From: Crenothrix sp043729335
GTDB taxonomy: Bacteria; Pseudomonadota; Gammaproteobacteria; Methylococcales; Methylomonadaceae
Length of the DNA: 64,000 nucleotides
Direction of reading: 5' to 3'
Assembly: GCF_043729335.1 (NCBI RefSeq)
Contig: NZ_JAYTLQ010000013.1
Span: forward strand, 62,001 to 126,000
Part shown: piece after piece, positions 49,729 through 58,918 of the stretch
Layout: each line of letters begins with the position of its first letter
Position numbering within the stretch: position 1 is the first letter of the stretch
Position numbers and translations under genes: made by a program
The notes under the pieces: model-generated
The model's input: the letters and a program-made list of their open reading frames with translations, nothing else
Told to the model about the DNA's origin: nothing
The model's database searches: none

Positions 49729-50761
49729 TGTTAGGCACTTTCAAGAAGATTTTTCTAACGGGTACAAATAATAATTTTTCAGTTATTGAGCTTAGCAGTT
49801 TTGAAGCCAGCGCAGTAGTTATCAGCACGGATAATAGTAGTAATATTAACAGCGTAGTCCACGGACCTAAAATACTTATGGTATCAACTAAGCCAATTGC
49901 CTTGATGGATAAAATAAAAAATCCGTGCCACATATAAACATACAAGGTACGCTCACCATACCCTGATATTTTTAATGCTGTATTAGGTATCAGCGCAATA
50001 ACGGCAATGCCCACCAGAAAAGAAAATCCATACATAAAAAGGCGAATAAAGCCCGCATACCATTGCTCAACACCTAAAGCCGAATAGGACAAACTCCCAT
50101 AAAACCAGCGTGCGTCAATATTATTAAAATAATTTAATAATGCACCAGCTAACAAAATAATGGCTGTAAAAAACAGCCAATGATACTTTTGCAAGTGCTG
50201 AAAAAACACCGGTTTGAGTGTATATCCCAATACAAAAAAAGGAAAAAAAGTGAGTGTTCTGGACAGCCCCAGAAAATAACCTATTTGTGTGGAATAACCC
50301 GCGGCCACGGCAATAATCAAGCTTAAAATCACCGGAAATCTAAACCACGAAATAATCGGTAAGCCTAATTTCCAGATAAATAAGCTCCACAAGAACCACA
50401 GTAGCCAGTAAGGTTGAAGGTTAAGCGAGTAATGACTTAAGCTACCAAAACGTGCGACTTCCAGCACTTCATACATAAGCTCAAATATCAGCAGTGGAAT
50501 AAGCAGTGATGAGACTTGTTTGAAAAGGTCTTTACTGGATATATCAGCTTTAGCCAACATGCCAGAAATTAGCACAAACATAGGGATATGAAAGCTGTAA
50601 ATCAGCAGGTACAAGTTATGCAGGATGGTGCTATTGTGCGTTAGCTCAAGACAATGCCCAAACACTACCAAAAACATTAAGGTAATTTTAGCGTTATCAA
50701 TTAAATAATGTCGTTGCACCTGTATTAACTCGCGGGGTTTGGTACATGGGGTGTGTACCAA
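49721..50761 (-). CDS. Acyltransferase 3 family membrane protein
   Basis: This 346-residue inner-membrane protein has about ten helices and the acyltransferase-3 pattern (KITLMFLVVFGHCLELTHNS with the catalytic His, YSFHIPMFVLISGMLAKADI, TLYVYMWHGFFILSIKAIG). Such enzymes acetylate sugars of surface polysaccharides or glucans (OafA, WecH or fucose 4-O-acetylase relatives). No sugar cluster is adjacent, so the acceptor is unknown. It ends 8 bases inside the convergent Uma2 gene. Confidence 0.85.
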   Translation of the reverse strand: MVHTPCTKPRELIQVQRHYLIDNAKITLMFLVVFGHCLELTHNSTILHNLYLLIYSFHIPMFVLISGMLAKADISSKDLFKQVSSLLIPLLIFELMYEVLEVARFGSLSHYSLNLQPYWLLWFLWSLFIWKLGLPIISWFRFPVILSLIIAVAAGYSTQIGYFLGLSRTLTFFPFFVLGYTLKPVFFQHLQKYHWLFFTAIILLAGALLNYFNNIDARWFYGSLSYSALGVEQWYAGFIRLFMYGFSFLVGIAVIALIPNTALKISGYGERTLYVYMWHGFFILSIKAIGLVDTISILGPWTTLLILLLLSVLITTALASKLLSSITEKLLFVPVRKIFLKVPNIS

Positions 50762-50797
50762 ACTTTACCTTGAAAAGCGGATTTTGTCGCAGCAAAT

Positions 50798-53700
50798 TTA
50801 TGCGATATGAATTGCGTTACCTGAAAAACCGCCGGTTGACAGGCTGTTAGCACCCGATACACCCACTAAAGTAATCAGTGTGTCGGTTGAACCGCTATCC
50901 TGAAACACCCACATATCAGAGCCCGCCTGAAAAGCCACAATAGCGTTATCGGTAATGTTTTGTTTAAGGTATTCAATGGCATTGCTCAAGTTATTGGTAG
51001 AGATGGGCAAGGTACTCACAAAAGAATCCGTATCATCAAATTTGATAATGCCGTTGTCAATCTTATGGCTTTTTATGGTGCCTGCATCTTCACCGTCTAT
51101 GGCCGCTGAAGTGGCTGCAATTTTAATACTGCCAGCCAAATCCAGGGTGTCATAAAATAGGGCAAACTTAATGATTTTGTCAGCTTCAGTAACACTGGCA
51201 ATGCTATCGCCAGCGGCAAAGCGCACGACATCTTTATCCGCTTTCGATTCGGTTAAATCTAAGGTATCTGCACCCTTGCCACCAATTAAGGTGTCCGCGC
51301 CGTCTTTACCCAGGAGTGTATCAGCACCACCAAGCCCCGTCAGCATATTGCTTGCTGAGTTACCTGTTAATACGTTATTGCCGCCAGTACCTGTGCCATC
51401 AATAGCGATAGTCCCCATCAAGGTCAGGTTTTCTATATTGTTTTTAAGGTCAGCTGACGACAGGGAAAAAGTATTTTGAATTTCAATGGTATCCGTGCCT
51501 TCGCCTGTTAATTCTTTAATAATATCGCCATCATTGGATAGACGATAAGTATCATCGCCGACACCGCCCATTAAGGTATCTACGCCACCCGCACCATCAA
51601 GAATATCATTACCGGCCAGCCCTTTTAAGATATTAACGCTGTCATTGCCGCGAATTTCGTTATTATTGAGGTTACCTGTGCCATTAATAGCTGTGCTGCC
51701 GGTCAGTGACAAGTTTTCGAAATTGACCAATTTGGATATATCGAAAGTAATTTCACTTTGTACGGTATCGATCCAGCCGTCCTTAATTTCTTTTTTGTTG
51801 TTCAGCTCATTATTGACTTCATTCAGCTTATCCGTGGTGCTATCGACTACATAAGTATCATTGCCTAGGCCGCCCTCCAAGCTATCAATACCGTTACCGC
51901 CATCTAGTACATTGGTGCCTTTGTTGCCAATCAAGGTATTATCGGTTTCCCGTCCGGTTACATTAAGATTGCTGCTGCCGGTGAGCCGGGCATTTTCAAT
52001 GTCCACCCAATTGCCCTGAGTACCCAAGTCCAGATTGATTTTATCCGATTGAACCCAGTCATTGCCTTGTCCAGCAACTTCCTTAATAATTTCATCTAGA
52101 TCATCAACCAAAAAGGTATCGTCGCCATAACCGCCTTCAAAGCGGTCATCACCTGAACCACCATCCAGAAAATCATCACCATAACCGCCTTTAAGGATGT
52201 TATTCGTACCATCACCAATAATGCGGTTATTGAGATTGTTACCGTCACCTTCTTTTAAATTGCCCAGTATTTTCAAGTTCTCTACGCCAGCAGGGAGAAC
52301 ATACGTATCGGTAGGCGTAGAACCCGCGCCTTTAAATTCGACGGTATCAACGCCTTCAAGCGGTGCATTTTCGATAACCTTATCTTCCACCGAATCAATA
52401 CGGTAAAGATCGCTGCCCGTACCGCCAGTCAGCTTGTCGATTCCGGTGGCTTTAAGCGTATCAGCCTTAAGTTCGAAGTCTTTGGAATAAAAACCATCCA
52501 ATATATCGTCGCCTGCACCCCCTTCCAGGATATTGGCAAACTGGTTGCCTATAATGAGATTATTACCCGTGGTTCCGATGGCTTTTGCTGCACCGGCGCT
52601 ATCGAGCAGATCAATGTCTTCAACGCCTGTGGCTTGGCCAGACAAGTTAAAACTAACCCTGGAAGCGACAAGATCAACCCCCGCGCCGCCATTAACGATA
52701 TCAGTACCTTTGCCCACAAAAATAACATCATCGCCATCCCCTGCCATAATAGTGTCATTGCCTGCGCCACCGTCCAATATGTCATCCAGCGAGCTTCCTT
52801 GCAGGCGATTATTGAGTGCATTTCCGGTCAGCCAGGCAACCTCATAATGCACCTGGTTGGGATTAAACATATAGGTCTGGTCATCCAGTACGCCGTTTTC
52901 AATATTGGTGGGCAAGAAGACATTAAAGTTATAAGCGGTAGTGCCGGAATCAGGTGGATCAAGTTCTTTACCGGTATCATCTTTATCATCATCACGGCCA
53001 TCGTCTTTAAAATCGCGGATGAAATAGACGGTGTCGGTACCTCCGGCGGGTTTTTCAATAAGCGTGTCCTTCATGCCGTCAAAGGTCATCACGTAATTAT
53101 CGTTGCCTGCGCCGCCTTGTAAGGTGTCAAAGCCATAACCGGAAAATAAAGTGTCATTGCCAGCGCCCGAGATAATAGTATCGGAGCCAAAGCCGCCTTC
53201 CAGCCATGAGTTTAATTTAGCATTGCTATTGGTTACGGTTATTTTATCGTCGCCTGTTCCGCCATACACGGTGCCTTGGTTGTTTACGTTGAAAACATCG
53301 TTACCATCATTGCCCCACATGGTGTCGTAACCGCCATAAAAGGTATCACCACCCAGCCCCCCAATCATCTCATCCTGTTCAGTACTCACCTTACCGTAAC
53401 TGGTTTTATCGGTGCTGTTGCTGTCCGCTAAAATATCCGCACCATCGCCGCCTTCCAGTAAATCAGAACCTGCACCGCCATATAAAGTATCGTTTTCTAC
53501 GCCACCAAACAGGTAATCGTTGCCAGTGCCGCCATTAAGTGTGTCAAAACCTGAGCCGCCATACATAACATCGTTACCGGCATCGCCGTAGAGTGTATCG
53601 ATGCCAATACCGCCATCCAGCACATCATTGCCATCATTGCCGTTAAGGGTGTCATTGCCTGCGCCACCAGCGATTAGGTCATTGCCTGCACCACCTAACA

Positions 53701-53818
53701 GCTTATCATCACCTTTGCCGCCATCCAGAGTATCGTTGCCTGCGAGCGCATCAATATTATCGTTGCCACTGGTGCCTAGCCAGGTATTGGCAGTGTTGGT
53801 CAATTTTTTAACGGCCAT
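50798..53818 (-). CDS. Large RTX calcium-binding repeat protein
   Basis: This 1006-residue protein is almost wholly made of hemolysin-type repeats (GG-x-G-x-D-x-[LVI] nonapeptides such as GGAGNDTLNGNDGNDVLDGG). They occur in several blocks separated by less regular beta segments with repeated patterns such as DTYVVDSTTDKLNE and NFENLSLTGSTAINGTGN. No protease, lipase or toxin domain is seen. The last 60 residues (AFQAGSDMWVFQDSGSTDTL) look like the C-terminal type I secretion signal region. It should be exported without cleavage and fold on binding Ca2+. It may act as a surface-layer or adhesion protein. No type I secretion genes are adjacent. Confidence 0.9.
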   Translation of the reverse strand: MAVKKLTNTANTWLGTSGNDNIDALAGNDTLDGGKGDDKLLGGAGNDLIAGGAGNDTLNGNDGNDVLDGGIGIDTLYGDAGNDVMYGGSGFDTLNGGTGNDYLFGGVENDTLYGGAGSDLLEGGDGADILADSNSTDKTSYGKVSTEQDEMIGGLGGDTFYGGYDTMWGNDGNDVFNVNNQGTVYGGTGDDKITVTNSNAKLNSWLEGGFGSDTIISGAGNDTLFSGYGFDTLQGGAGNDNYVMTFDGMKDTLIEKPAGGTDTVYFIRDFKDDGRDDDKDDTGKELDPPDSGTTAYNFNVFLPTNIENGVLDDQTYMFNPNQVHYEVAWLTGNALNNRLQGSSLDDILDGGAGNDTIMAGDGDDVIFVGKGTDIVNGGAGVDLVASRVSFNLSGQATGVEDIDLLDSAGAAKAIGTTGNNLIIGNQFANILEGGAGDDILDGFYSKDFELKADTLKATGIDKLTGGTGSDLYRIDSVEDKVIENAPLEGVDTVEFKGAGSTPTDTYVLPAGVENLKILGNLKEGDGNNLNNRIIGDGTNNILKGGYGDDFLDGGSGDDRFEGGYGDDTFLVDDLDEIIKEVAGQGNDWVQSDKINLDLGTQGNWVDIENARLTGSSNLNVTGRETDNTLIGNKGTNVLDGGNGIDSLEGGLGNDTYVVDSTTDKLNEVNNELNNKKEIKDGWIDTVQSEITFDISKLVNFENLSLTGSTAINGTGNLNNNEIRGNDSVNILKGLAGNDILDGAGGVDTLMGGVGDDTYRLSNDGDIIKELTGEGTDTIEIQNTFSLSSADLKNNIENLTLMGTIAIDGTGTGGNNVLTGNSASNMLTGLGGADTLLGKDGADTLIGGKGADTLDLTESKADKDVVRFAAGDSIASVTEADKIIKFALFYDTLDLAGSIKIAATSAAIDGEDAGTIKSHKIDNGIIKFDDTDSFVSTLPISTNNLSNAIEYLKQNITDNAIVAFQAGSDMWVFQDSGSTDTLITLVGVSGANSLSTGGFSGNAIHIA

Positions 53819-53968
53819 AGTTTTTTCCTTGTTAATTTAATAATGTGTAGGGAGAGCTTTTGCGGTAACAGGGTTATTTTGTTGGCTTTTTATAAAAATT
53901 AACCCGTCAAAAAGCCTTCCTATAGCTTAGTCTATAATTTTGCATTCAATTGGGTACGGGGCATTTCC

Positions 53969-54070
53969 ATGGATAATAATCAGGCGGGAATTATCTTTGG
54001 TAATAAAACCCATTTTGCTATCGCTACACTTGATGAGAACTGTGTTATTTTAATCGGTACGGGCAGGTAA
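53969..54070 (+). CDS. Possible small protein between the RTX and CvfB-like genes
   Basis: A 33-codon frame (start MDNNQAGIIFGNKTHFAIA) ends 46 bases before the CvfB-like gene. It has no clear ribosome-binding site or recognised family. Reported only because the gap is 298 bases and otherwise empty; it may be a chance frame. Confidence 0.2.
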   Translation: MDNNQAGIIFGNKTHFAIATLDENCVILIGTGR

Positions 54071-54116
54071 CCCATTTCAAAGTTGCCACACTATTATTCC
54101 TATCAGCTGAGTTTCT

Positions 54117-54944
54117 ATGATACATATCGGTAAAATTAATACACTGAACATTGTTAAACCCCAAGATGGCGATGCCTGTCTTGATGGCGGCACATTTGGC
54201 AACATACCATTGGCGGACAAACAATTGCCCGAAAACTGCCAAACCGGCGATACACTAGCGGTATTTGTCTATCTGGATTCGGAAGGCGAGCTGACAGCCA
54301 CACGCAAAATACCACTAGCACAGGTGGATGATATTGCCTGGCTCAAAGTGGTATCACTTAACTATGTAGGGGTATTTTTAAATTGGGGCTTACCCAAAGA
54401 TTTACTGGTTCCGTTTAGTGAGCAACATCATGAAATGGAAGTGGGGAAGTTTTATCTGGTTAAAGTATTTCTTGATGATAAAAACCGTATTGCCGCCACT
54501 ACCAAAATTGACCGTTTTATCACTGATGAGTCGGTCGATTTTGAAGTGGGTCAAAAAGTGTCCTTGCTCATAGCGGATAAAACCGACTTGGGTTTTAAAG
54601 CTATTGTCAATAATACGCATTGGGGTATGCTCTACGAAAATGAGTTGTTTCAGCCACTCAGAAAAGGCCAGAAACTAGACGGCTACATTAAACACATACG
54701 CGAAGATCATAAAATTGATTTGGTACTTGACCAACCTGGCTACGGGAAGGTGCTGTCGTTAACCGATAGTATTTTAAACAAGCTAAAACAAAATAACGGC
54801 GTGTTAATGCTCAGTGATAAAAGCCCGCCCGATGCTATTTATGCGGTATTTGGAGTCAGTAAAAAAGTATTTAAACAAGCGATTGGCGCGTTGTATAAGC
54901 AGCAGTTAATTACGATTGAAAAAACGGGGATTAAATTGGTTTGA
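54117..54944 (+). CDS. CvfB/YitL-like S1-domain protein
   Basis: This 275-residue protein has the order of the CvfB family. Three S1-like beta-barrel units follow each other: HIGKINTLNIVKPQDGDACL, then VSLNYVGVFLNWGLPKDLLV, then FKAIVNNTHWGMLYENELFQ with LRKGQKLDGYIKHIREDHKI. A winged-helix-like end comes last (AIYAVFGVSKKVFKQAIGAL). In Staphylococcus CvfB affects virulence gene expression and binds RNA; in proteobacteria the role is unclear. It stands alone. Confidence 0.9.
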   Translation: MIHIGKINTLNIVKPQDGDACLDGGTFGNIPLADKQLPENCQTGDTLAVFVYLDSEGELTATRKIPLAQVDDIAWLKVVSLNYVGVFLNWGLPKDLLVPFSEQHHEMEVGKFYLVKVFLDDKNRIAATTKIDRFITDESVDFEVGQKVSLLIADKTDLGFKAIVNNTHWGMLYENELFQPLRKGQKLDGYIKHIREDHKIDLVLDQPGYGKVLSLTDSILNKLKQNNGVLMLSDKSPPDAIYAVFGVSKKVFKQAIGALYKQQLITIEKTGIKLV

Positions 54945-54988
54945 TAGGAATCAGCCCAATAAACAAATCCCAATTTTCATGCGGATTT

Positions 54989-55384
54989 TTACTTCTGTGC
55001 GCTGTGCTCAGGAAAATTTAATTCAATTCTAATGCCCACAGGATCAATAATAAACACCTGAGTCATAGCAGGCGCATTACGCTGTTCCAATCGATATTGA
55101 ATACTTTTGTCTGTCAATACCTTTAAAGTGGCATCGACATCAGCACAGGTTAATGCAATATGGTGAAAATGGTTTTCACCACTCACGTCGGTATCTGTGC
55201 CGATGACCGATAAATGAATCAGTGCTACATCATTATGCGCTGAATACAGCCATGCGCCATTGCGTGTTGAAGGTGCGCGGTAACCCGGAGTTAACCCCAG
55301 TATCTGCCCATAAAAATCAATTTGCGGGGCAAGTTGTTCTTCGGTTAGAACAATATTGATGTGATTAATACCTAAAACTTTCAT
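54989..55384 (-). CDS. Glyoxalase/VOC family protein
   Basis: This 131-residue single-unit VOC protein shows INHINIVLTEEQLAPQIDFY, ENHFHHIALTCADVDATLKV and VFIIDPVGIRIELNFP. The metal-binding His/Glu pattern (HINIV, HHIAL, EL) is compatible with a metal-dependent lyase or dioxygenase such as fosfomycin-resistance or glyoxalase-like enzymes. No substrate can be assigned. Minus strand, ahead of the bcp gene. Confidence 0.8.
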   Translation of the reverse strand: MKVLGINHINIVLTEEQLAPQIDFYGQILGLTPGYRAPSTRNGAWLYSAHNDVALIHLSVIGTDTDVSGENHFHHIALTCADVDATLKVLTDKSIQYRLEQRNAPAMTQVFIIDPVGIRIELNFPEHSAQK

Positions 55385-55457
55385 AAAAACGGCGACACCT
55401 GCGACGGCAATAACGATTGGCTGTAAAAACAGTGGGGAGATTTTTGGGTTTCGGGCA

Positions 55458-55961
55458 TTATTCCGCGCTATCTGCTGGGGCTTCTTGCTCTGGATTAGAT
55501 AAGCTTTTTATAAAGTCCAATACTTCCTGTGCATGGCCCTCATGGTTTACCGCGTTATTAACATACACCAAAACCCCATTTTTATCGATAACAAAAGTAG
55601 AGCGCATAATGGCCATACTTTTAACGCCATTTTTTTCTCTTTCGCGCCACACACCATAACTTTCGCACAAATCGCCTGAAGTATCGGCAAGCAATTGTAC
55701 TTTTAAGCCATATTTGTTGATAAAATCGACATGACTTGAGCAAGAATCTTTGCTGACACCAATAACAACCGTATCTAAAGCGGAAAATTCATCGGCAAGT
55801 GCAGTGAAATCATTGGCTTCAATAGTACATCCTGGCGTGTCATCCTTAGGGTAAAAATACAGGACAATATTTTTTTCACCGGCATAATCAGTCAAACTGA
55901 CCAGTTGGTTATTTTGATTTTTGGACCGAAACATGGGGGCGTTTTGTTGTACTTCCAACAT
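55458..55961 (-). CDS. bcp: Thiol peroxidase, Bcp/PrxQ family
   Basis: This 167-residue peroxiredoxin reduces H2O2 and organic peroxides. The peroxidatic Cys is Cys45 in YFYPKDDTPGCTIEANDFTA. The second Cys usually found five residues later in many PrxQ proteins is Asn50. Cys74 (GVSKDSCSSHVDF) and Cys99 remain, so a resolving partner may be Cys74 or there may be none. The C-terminal extension is acidic. It is divergent from the sdh region. Confidence 0.9.
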   Translation of the reverse strand: MLEVQQNAPMFRSKNQNNQLVSLTDYAGEKNIVLYFYPKDDTPGCTIEANDFTALADEFSALDTVVIGVSKDSCSSHVDFINKYGLKVQLLADTSGDLCESYGVWREREKNGVKSMAIMRSTFVIDKNGVLVYVNNAVNHEGHAQEVLDFIKSLSNPEQEAPADSAE

Positions 55962-56183
55962 AAAAGACTCCTGATGATGTATTATTTATTTGAAAAGTTG
56001 CGCGGCAATCTTAAACAGACGCACAAGGCATGATAATCAGCTGTTAGGGGAAAGTCCAGTGATTAACTGATGACAAAAAAAGCCTAAATGAAAGCTACGA
56101 AGCAAATCAGGAAAGGGCTATAATCGGGAAACTTAATTTTTACAACATGATCCTATGGGTCGCTAAGCTGGAAATCAGCGCTT

Positions 56184-56345
56184 ATGGAAAAAGAAAGTCC
56201 TGCCAAAACTCTACCTATCGATCTGCCAGACTCCCTACCTGACGATGGCGAACACCCGCCTCTACAGGAAATCGGCGGGGTTAAAGGCCCGGAACCAACG
56301 CGTTATGGCGACTGGGAAAAAAACGGCCGTTGTGTCGATTTTTAA
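56184..56345 (+). CDS. Succinate dehydrogenase assembly factor 4 (SdhAF4/DUF1674)
   Basis: This small frame of 53 residues ends with the hallmark of the DUF1674 family, EIGGVKGPEPTRYGDWEKNG then RCVDF at the very end. In mitochondria and proteobacteria the family binds free flavinylated SdhA and aids its assembly. It immediately precedes sdhC (start 24 bases later). It is easily missed because of its size. Confidence 0.85.
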   Translation: MEKESPAKTLPIDLPDSLPDDGEHPPLQEIGGVKGPEPTRYGDWEKNGRCVDF

Positions 56346-56368
56346 TCATTAACACGGATATATTCTCT

Positions 56369-56743
56369 ATGGCTAATCCTCGTCCTACATCACCGCATTT
56401 ACAAATATACAAATTGCCACTTTCAGGGCTTAATTCCATCAGCCACCGCATTACCGGGGTTTTCTTGTCGGTAGGTTTGATAGGTGTCGTATATATTTTA
56501 TGGGCTATTTCCGGCGGAATAACAGCCTACCAAAATCTACAGACTGTGATGAATCTGGGCGTGGTGCAAGTGTTGTACTGGGGATTTATTTATGCACTGT
56601 TTTTTCATTTATGCCATGGTGTTCGGCATTTGCTTTGGGATATGGTTAAAGGCTTTGAGCGCGATACCCTTAACCGCTATGCAATACTAGAAATAGTGGT
56701 GGCGTTATTACTAACCTTATTCACTTTTGTTATTACAGGTTAA
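56369..56743 (+). CDS. sdhC: Succinate dehydrogenase cytochrome b556 subunit SdhC
   Basis: This 124-residue protein has three membrane helices. It contains RPTSPHLQIYKLPLSGLNSI, SHRITGVFLSVGLIGV (family signature) and FHLCHGVRHLLWDM with the heme-binding His. It anchors the enzyme and helps form the quinone site. The frame opens further upstream at 56330, overlapping SdhAF4, but the ATG at 56369 matches family length. First of the membrane subunits in the operon. Confidence 0.93.
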   Translation: MANPRPTSPHLQIYKLPLSGLNSISHRITGVFLSVGLIGVVYILWAISGGITAYQNLQTVMNLGVVQVLYWGFIYALFFHLCHGVRHLLWDMVKGFERDTLNRYAILEIVVALLLTLFTFVITG

Positions 56744-56750
56744 TTGAGTT

Positions 56751-57131
56751 ATGGCGATTAAAATAACGCTGGATCAAATTAAATCATTGAGCTTTGCCAA
56801 AAAAGGAACGGGGCACTGGTGGCTAGAGCGCATGACTTCTGTATTACTGCTGCCGCTCACTTATTTTATGTTGAAGTTGTTTAGCTTGTGCTTAAACGCG
56901 CCTTACCAGCAGACTGTAGACTGGCTTAGTTTTCCGTTAAATACATTAGGCATCATGGCATGGATAATTATTGTTTTTTATCACACGGCACTGGGGTTAC
57001 AAGTGGTTATTGAAGATTACGTTGCCGAGCAACGCCTTCAAACATTATCCATTTGGGCAAGCAATTTGGTGTTTTTGTTATTGAGTGTTACAGCCTTGGT
57101 TGCTGTATTTCGCATTGTCTCGGTAGGGTAA
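56751..57131 (+). CDS. sdhD: Succinate dehydrogenase hydrophobic anchor SdhD
   Basis: This 126-residue protein has three membrane helices. It shows KGTGHWWLERMTSVLLLPLT (quinone-site Arg region) and IIVFYHTALGLQVVIEDYV with a heme-ligand His. It follows sdhC by 7 bases. A frame that runs from inside this gene into sdhA (57053) is not used. Confidence 0.93.
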   Translation: MAIKITLDQIKSLSFAKKGTGHWWLERMTSVLLLPLTYFMLKLFSLCLNAPYQQTVDWLSFPLNTLGIMAWIIIVFYHTALGLQVVIEDYVAEQRLQTLSIWASNLVFLLLSVTALVAVFRIVSVG

Positions 57132-57133
57132 CT

Positions 57134-58918
57134 ATGTCATCTGCGTATAAAATTATTGAGCACGAGTATGATGTCGTGGTCGTTGGTGCTGGCGGTGCGG
57201 GGTTACGAGCTACTTTCGGCATGGCCGAAAAAGGTCTGAAAACCGCGTGTCTCACCAAAGTATTTCCCACACGTAGCCATACGGTGGCTGCTCAAGGCGG
57301 GATTAGTGCGGCATTGGGTAATATGGGCGAGGATGACTGGCGCTTCCACATGTACGATACCGTCAAAGGTTCAGATTGGCTGGGCGATCAGGATGCCATT
57401 GAATACATGTGCCGTGAAGCCATACCCGCCATTATTGAGCTGGAACATTACGGTGTGCCATTTTCCAGAACACCGGAAGGCAAGATTTACCAACGGGCGT
57501 TTGGCGGTATGTCCACGCATTATGGCAAAGAGCAAGCACGGCGCACCTGTGCTGCGGCAGACAAAACCGGCCATGCCATTTTACATACCCTGTATCAACA
57601 GGCGTTAAAGCACAATGCCGAATTTTTTGTTGAATACATCGCGCTGGATTTAATTATGCAGGACGGCGAATGCCGTGGCGTTTTAGCCTGGTGTCTGGAT
57701 GATGGCTCATTGCATCTGTTTAAATCTCAAATGACAGTTTTAGCAACTGGCGGTTATGGACGCAGTTATTTCTCCTGTACGTCCGCCCATACCGTAACCG
57801 GCGATGGCAATGCGATGGTGTTACGTGCTGGCTTGCCATTGCAGGATATGGAATTTGTGCAGTTTCACCCTACCGGCATTTATGGTTCAGGGTGTTTAAT
57901 TACTGAAGGTGTAAGAGGTGAGGGCGGTTATCTCACCAATTCAGAAGGCGAGCGTTTTATGGAACGCTACGCACCGTCGGCACGCGATCTGGCTTCACGC
58001 GACATTGTCAGCCGTGCCATGACCATTGAAATCAATGAAGGCCGTGGCGTAGGAAAGTTGAAAGATCATATCTATCTGCATCTTGAGCATCTCGATCCTG
58101 CGATTATTTACGAACGTCTGCCAGGCATTGCCGAAACAGCGCGGATTTTTTCGGGGGTTGATGTGACTAAAGCACCGATCCCTGTCTTGCCTACCGTACA
58201 TTACAACATGGGTGGCATTCCCACTAATTACAAAAGCGAAGTGGTTACCCTGGAAGACGGTAATCCGGATAAAGTCGTTCCGGGCTTGATGGCCATTGGT
58301 GAAGCCGCTTGTGTATCGGTGCATGGCGCTAACCGTTTGGGTTCAAATTCGCTGCTGGATTTGGTGGTGTTTGGCCGTTCTGCTGCCATACGTTGTTCTG
58401 AGTTAATCAAATCCGGAGATGCTCACCAACCCTTAGCAGTTGATGCGTGTGATAAGGCTTTAGCCCGGTTTGACAAAATTCGATATGCCAACGGTAGCCG
58501 TAATACGTCAGATATTCGATTGGATATGCAAAAAGTCATGCAGAGCAAGGCGGCAGTGTTTAGAACACAAACAACTTTAGATGAGGGTATTCAACAGATG
58601 ACGGCTATTCATCAGTCTTTTGCCGATGTTAAAGTCACTGATAAATCGATGATCTGGAATACTGACTTGGTTGAAACCCTGGAACTGGATAATCTGCTTG
58701 TCCAGTCCCTTGTTACCATCAGCGCGGCGGGTAACCGTAAAGAAAGCCGGGGAGGCCATGCGCGTGAAGATTATACGGGTCGCGATGATGTAAATTGGCT
58801 AAAACACACCTTAACCTGGCTAACCGACGACACTGTAAAAATTGATTATCGTCCTGTGCATTTGTACACCTTAACCGATGAAGTTGATGTTATTCCCCCT
58901 AAAGAGAGAGTTTACTGA
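57134..58918 (+). CDS. sdhA: Succinate dehydrogenase flavoprotein subunit SdhA
   Basis: This 594-residue catalytic subunit oxidises succinate to fumarate. FAD-binding motif DVVVVGAGGAGLRATFGMAE, covalent-FAD His49 in PTRSHTVAAQGGISAALGN, active-site parts MEFVQFHPTGIYGSGCLITE, EGVRGEGGYL and SVHGANRLGSNSLLDLVVFG are present. The family of the paralogue NadB (4392) is related. The start at ATG 57134, two bases after the sdhD stop, gives the usual N-terminus. It overlaps sdhB by one base. Confidence 0.97.
   Translation: MSSAYKIIEHEYDVVVVGAGGAGLRATFGMAEKGLKTACLTKVFPTRSHTVAAQGGISAALGNMGEDDWRFHMYDTVKGSDWLGDQDAIEYMCREAIPAIIELEHYGVPFSRTPEGKIYQRAFGGMSTHYGKEQARRTCAAADKTGHAILHTLYQQALKHNAEFFVEYIALDLIMQDGECRGVLAWCLDDGSLHLFKSQMTVLATGGYGRSYFSCTSAHTVTGDGNAMVLRAGLPLQDMEFVQFHPTGIYGSGCLITEGVRGEGGYLTNSEGERFMERYAPSARDLASRDIVSRAMTIEINEGRGVGKLKDHIYLHLEHLDPAIIYERLPGIAETARIFSGVDVTKAPIPVLPTVHYNMGGIPTNYKSEVVTLEDGNPDKVVPGLMAIGEAACVSVHGANRLGSNSLLDLVVFGRSAAIRCSELIKSGDAHQPLAVDACDKALARFDKIRYANGSRNTSDIRLDMQKVMQSKAAVFRTQTTLDEGIQQMTAIHQSFADVKVTDKSMIWNTDLVETLELDNLLVQSLVTISAAGNRKESRGGHAREDYTGRDDVNWLKHTLTWLTDDTVKIDYRPVHLYTLTDEVDVIPPKERVY

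Noticed and set aside
50955..53840. Plus-strand open frames across the RTX gene
   Set aside because: They are shadows caused by the repeated Gly/Asp codons; their translations are Pro/Ser/Leu-rich low complexity with no family.
57053..57133. Longer start for sdhA inside sdhD
   Set aside because: The upstream part is the other frame of sdhD; ATG 57134 gives the normal SdhA N-terminus.
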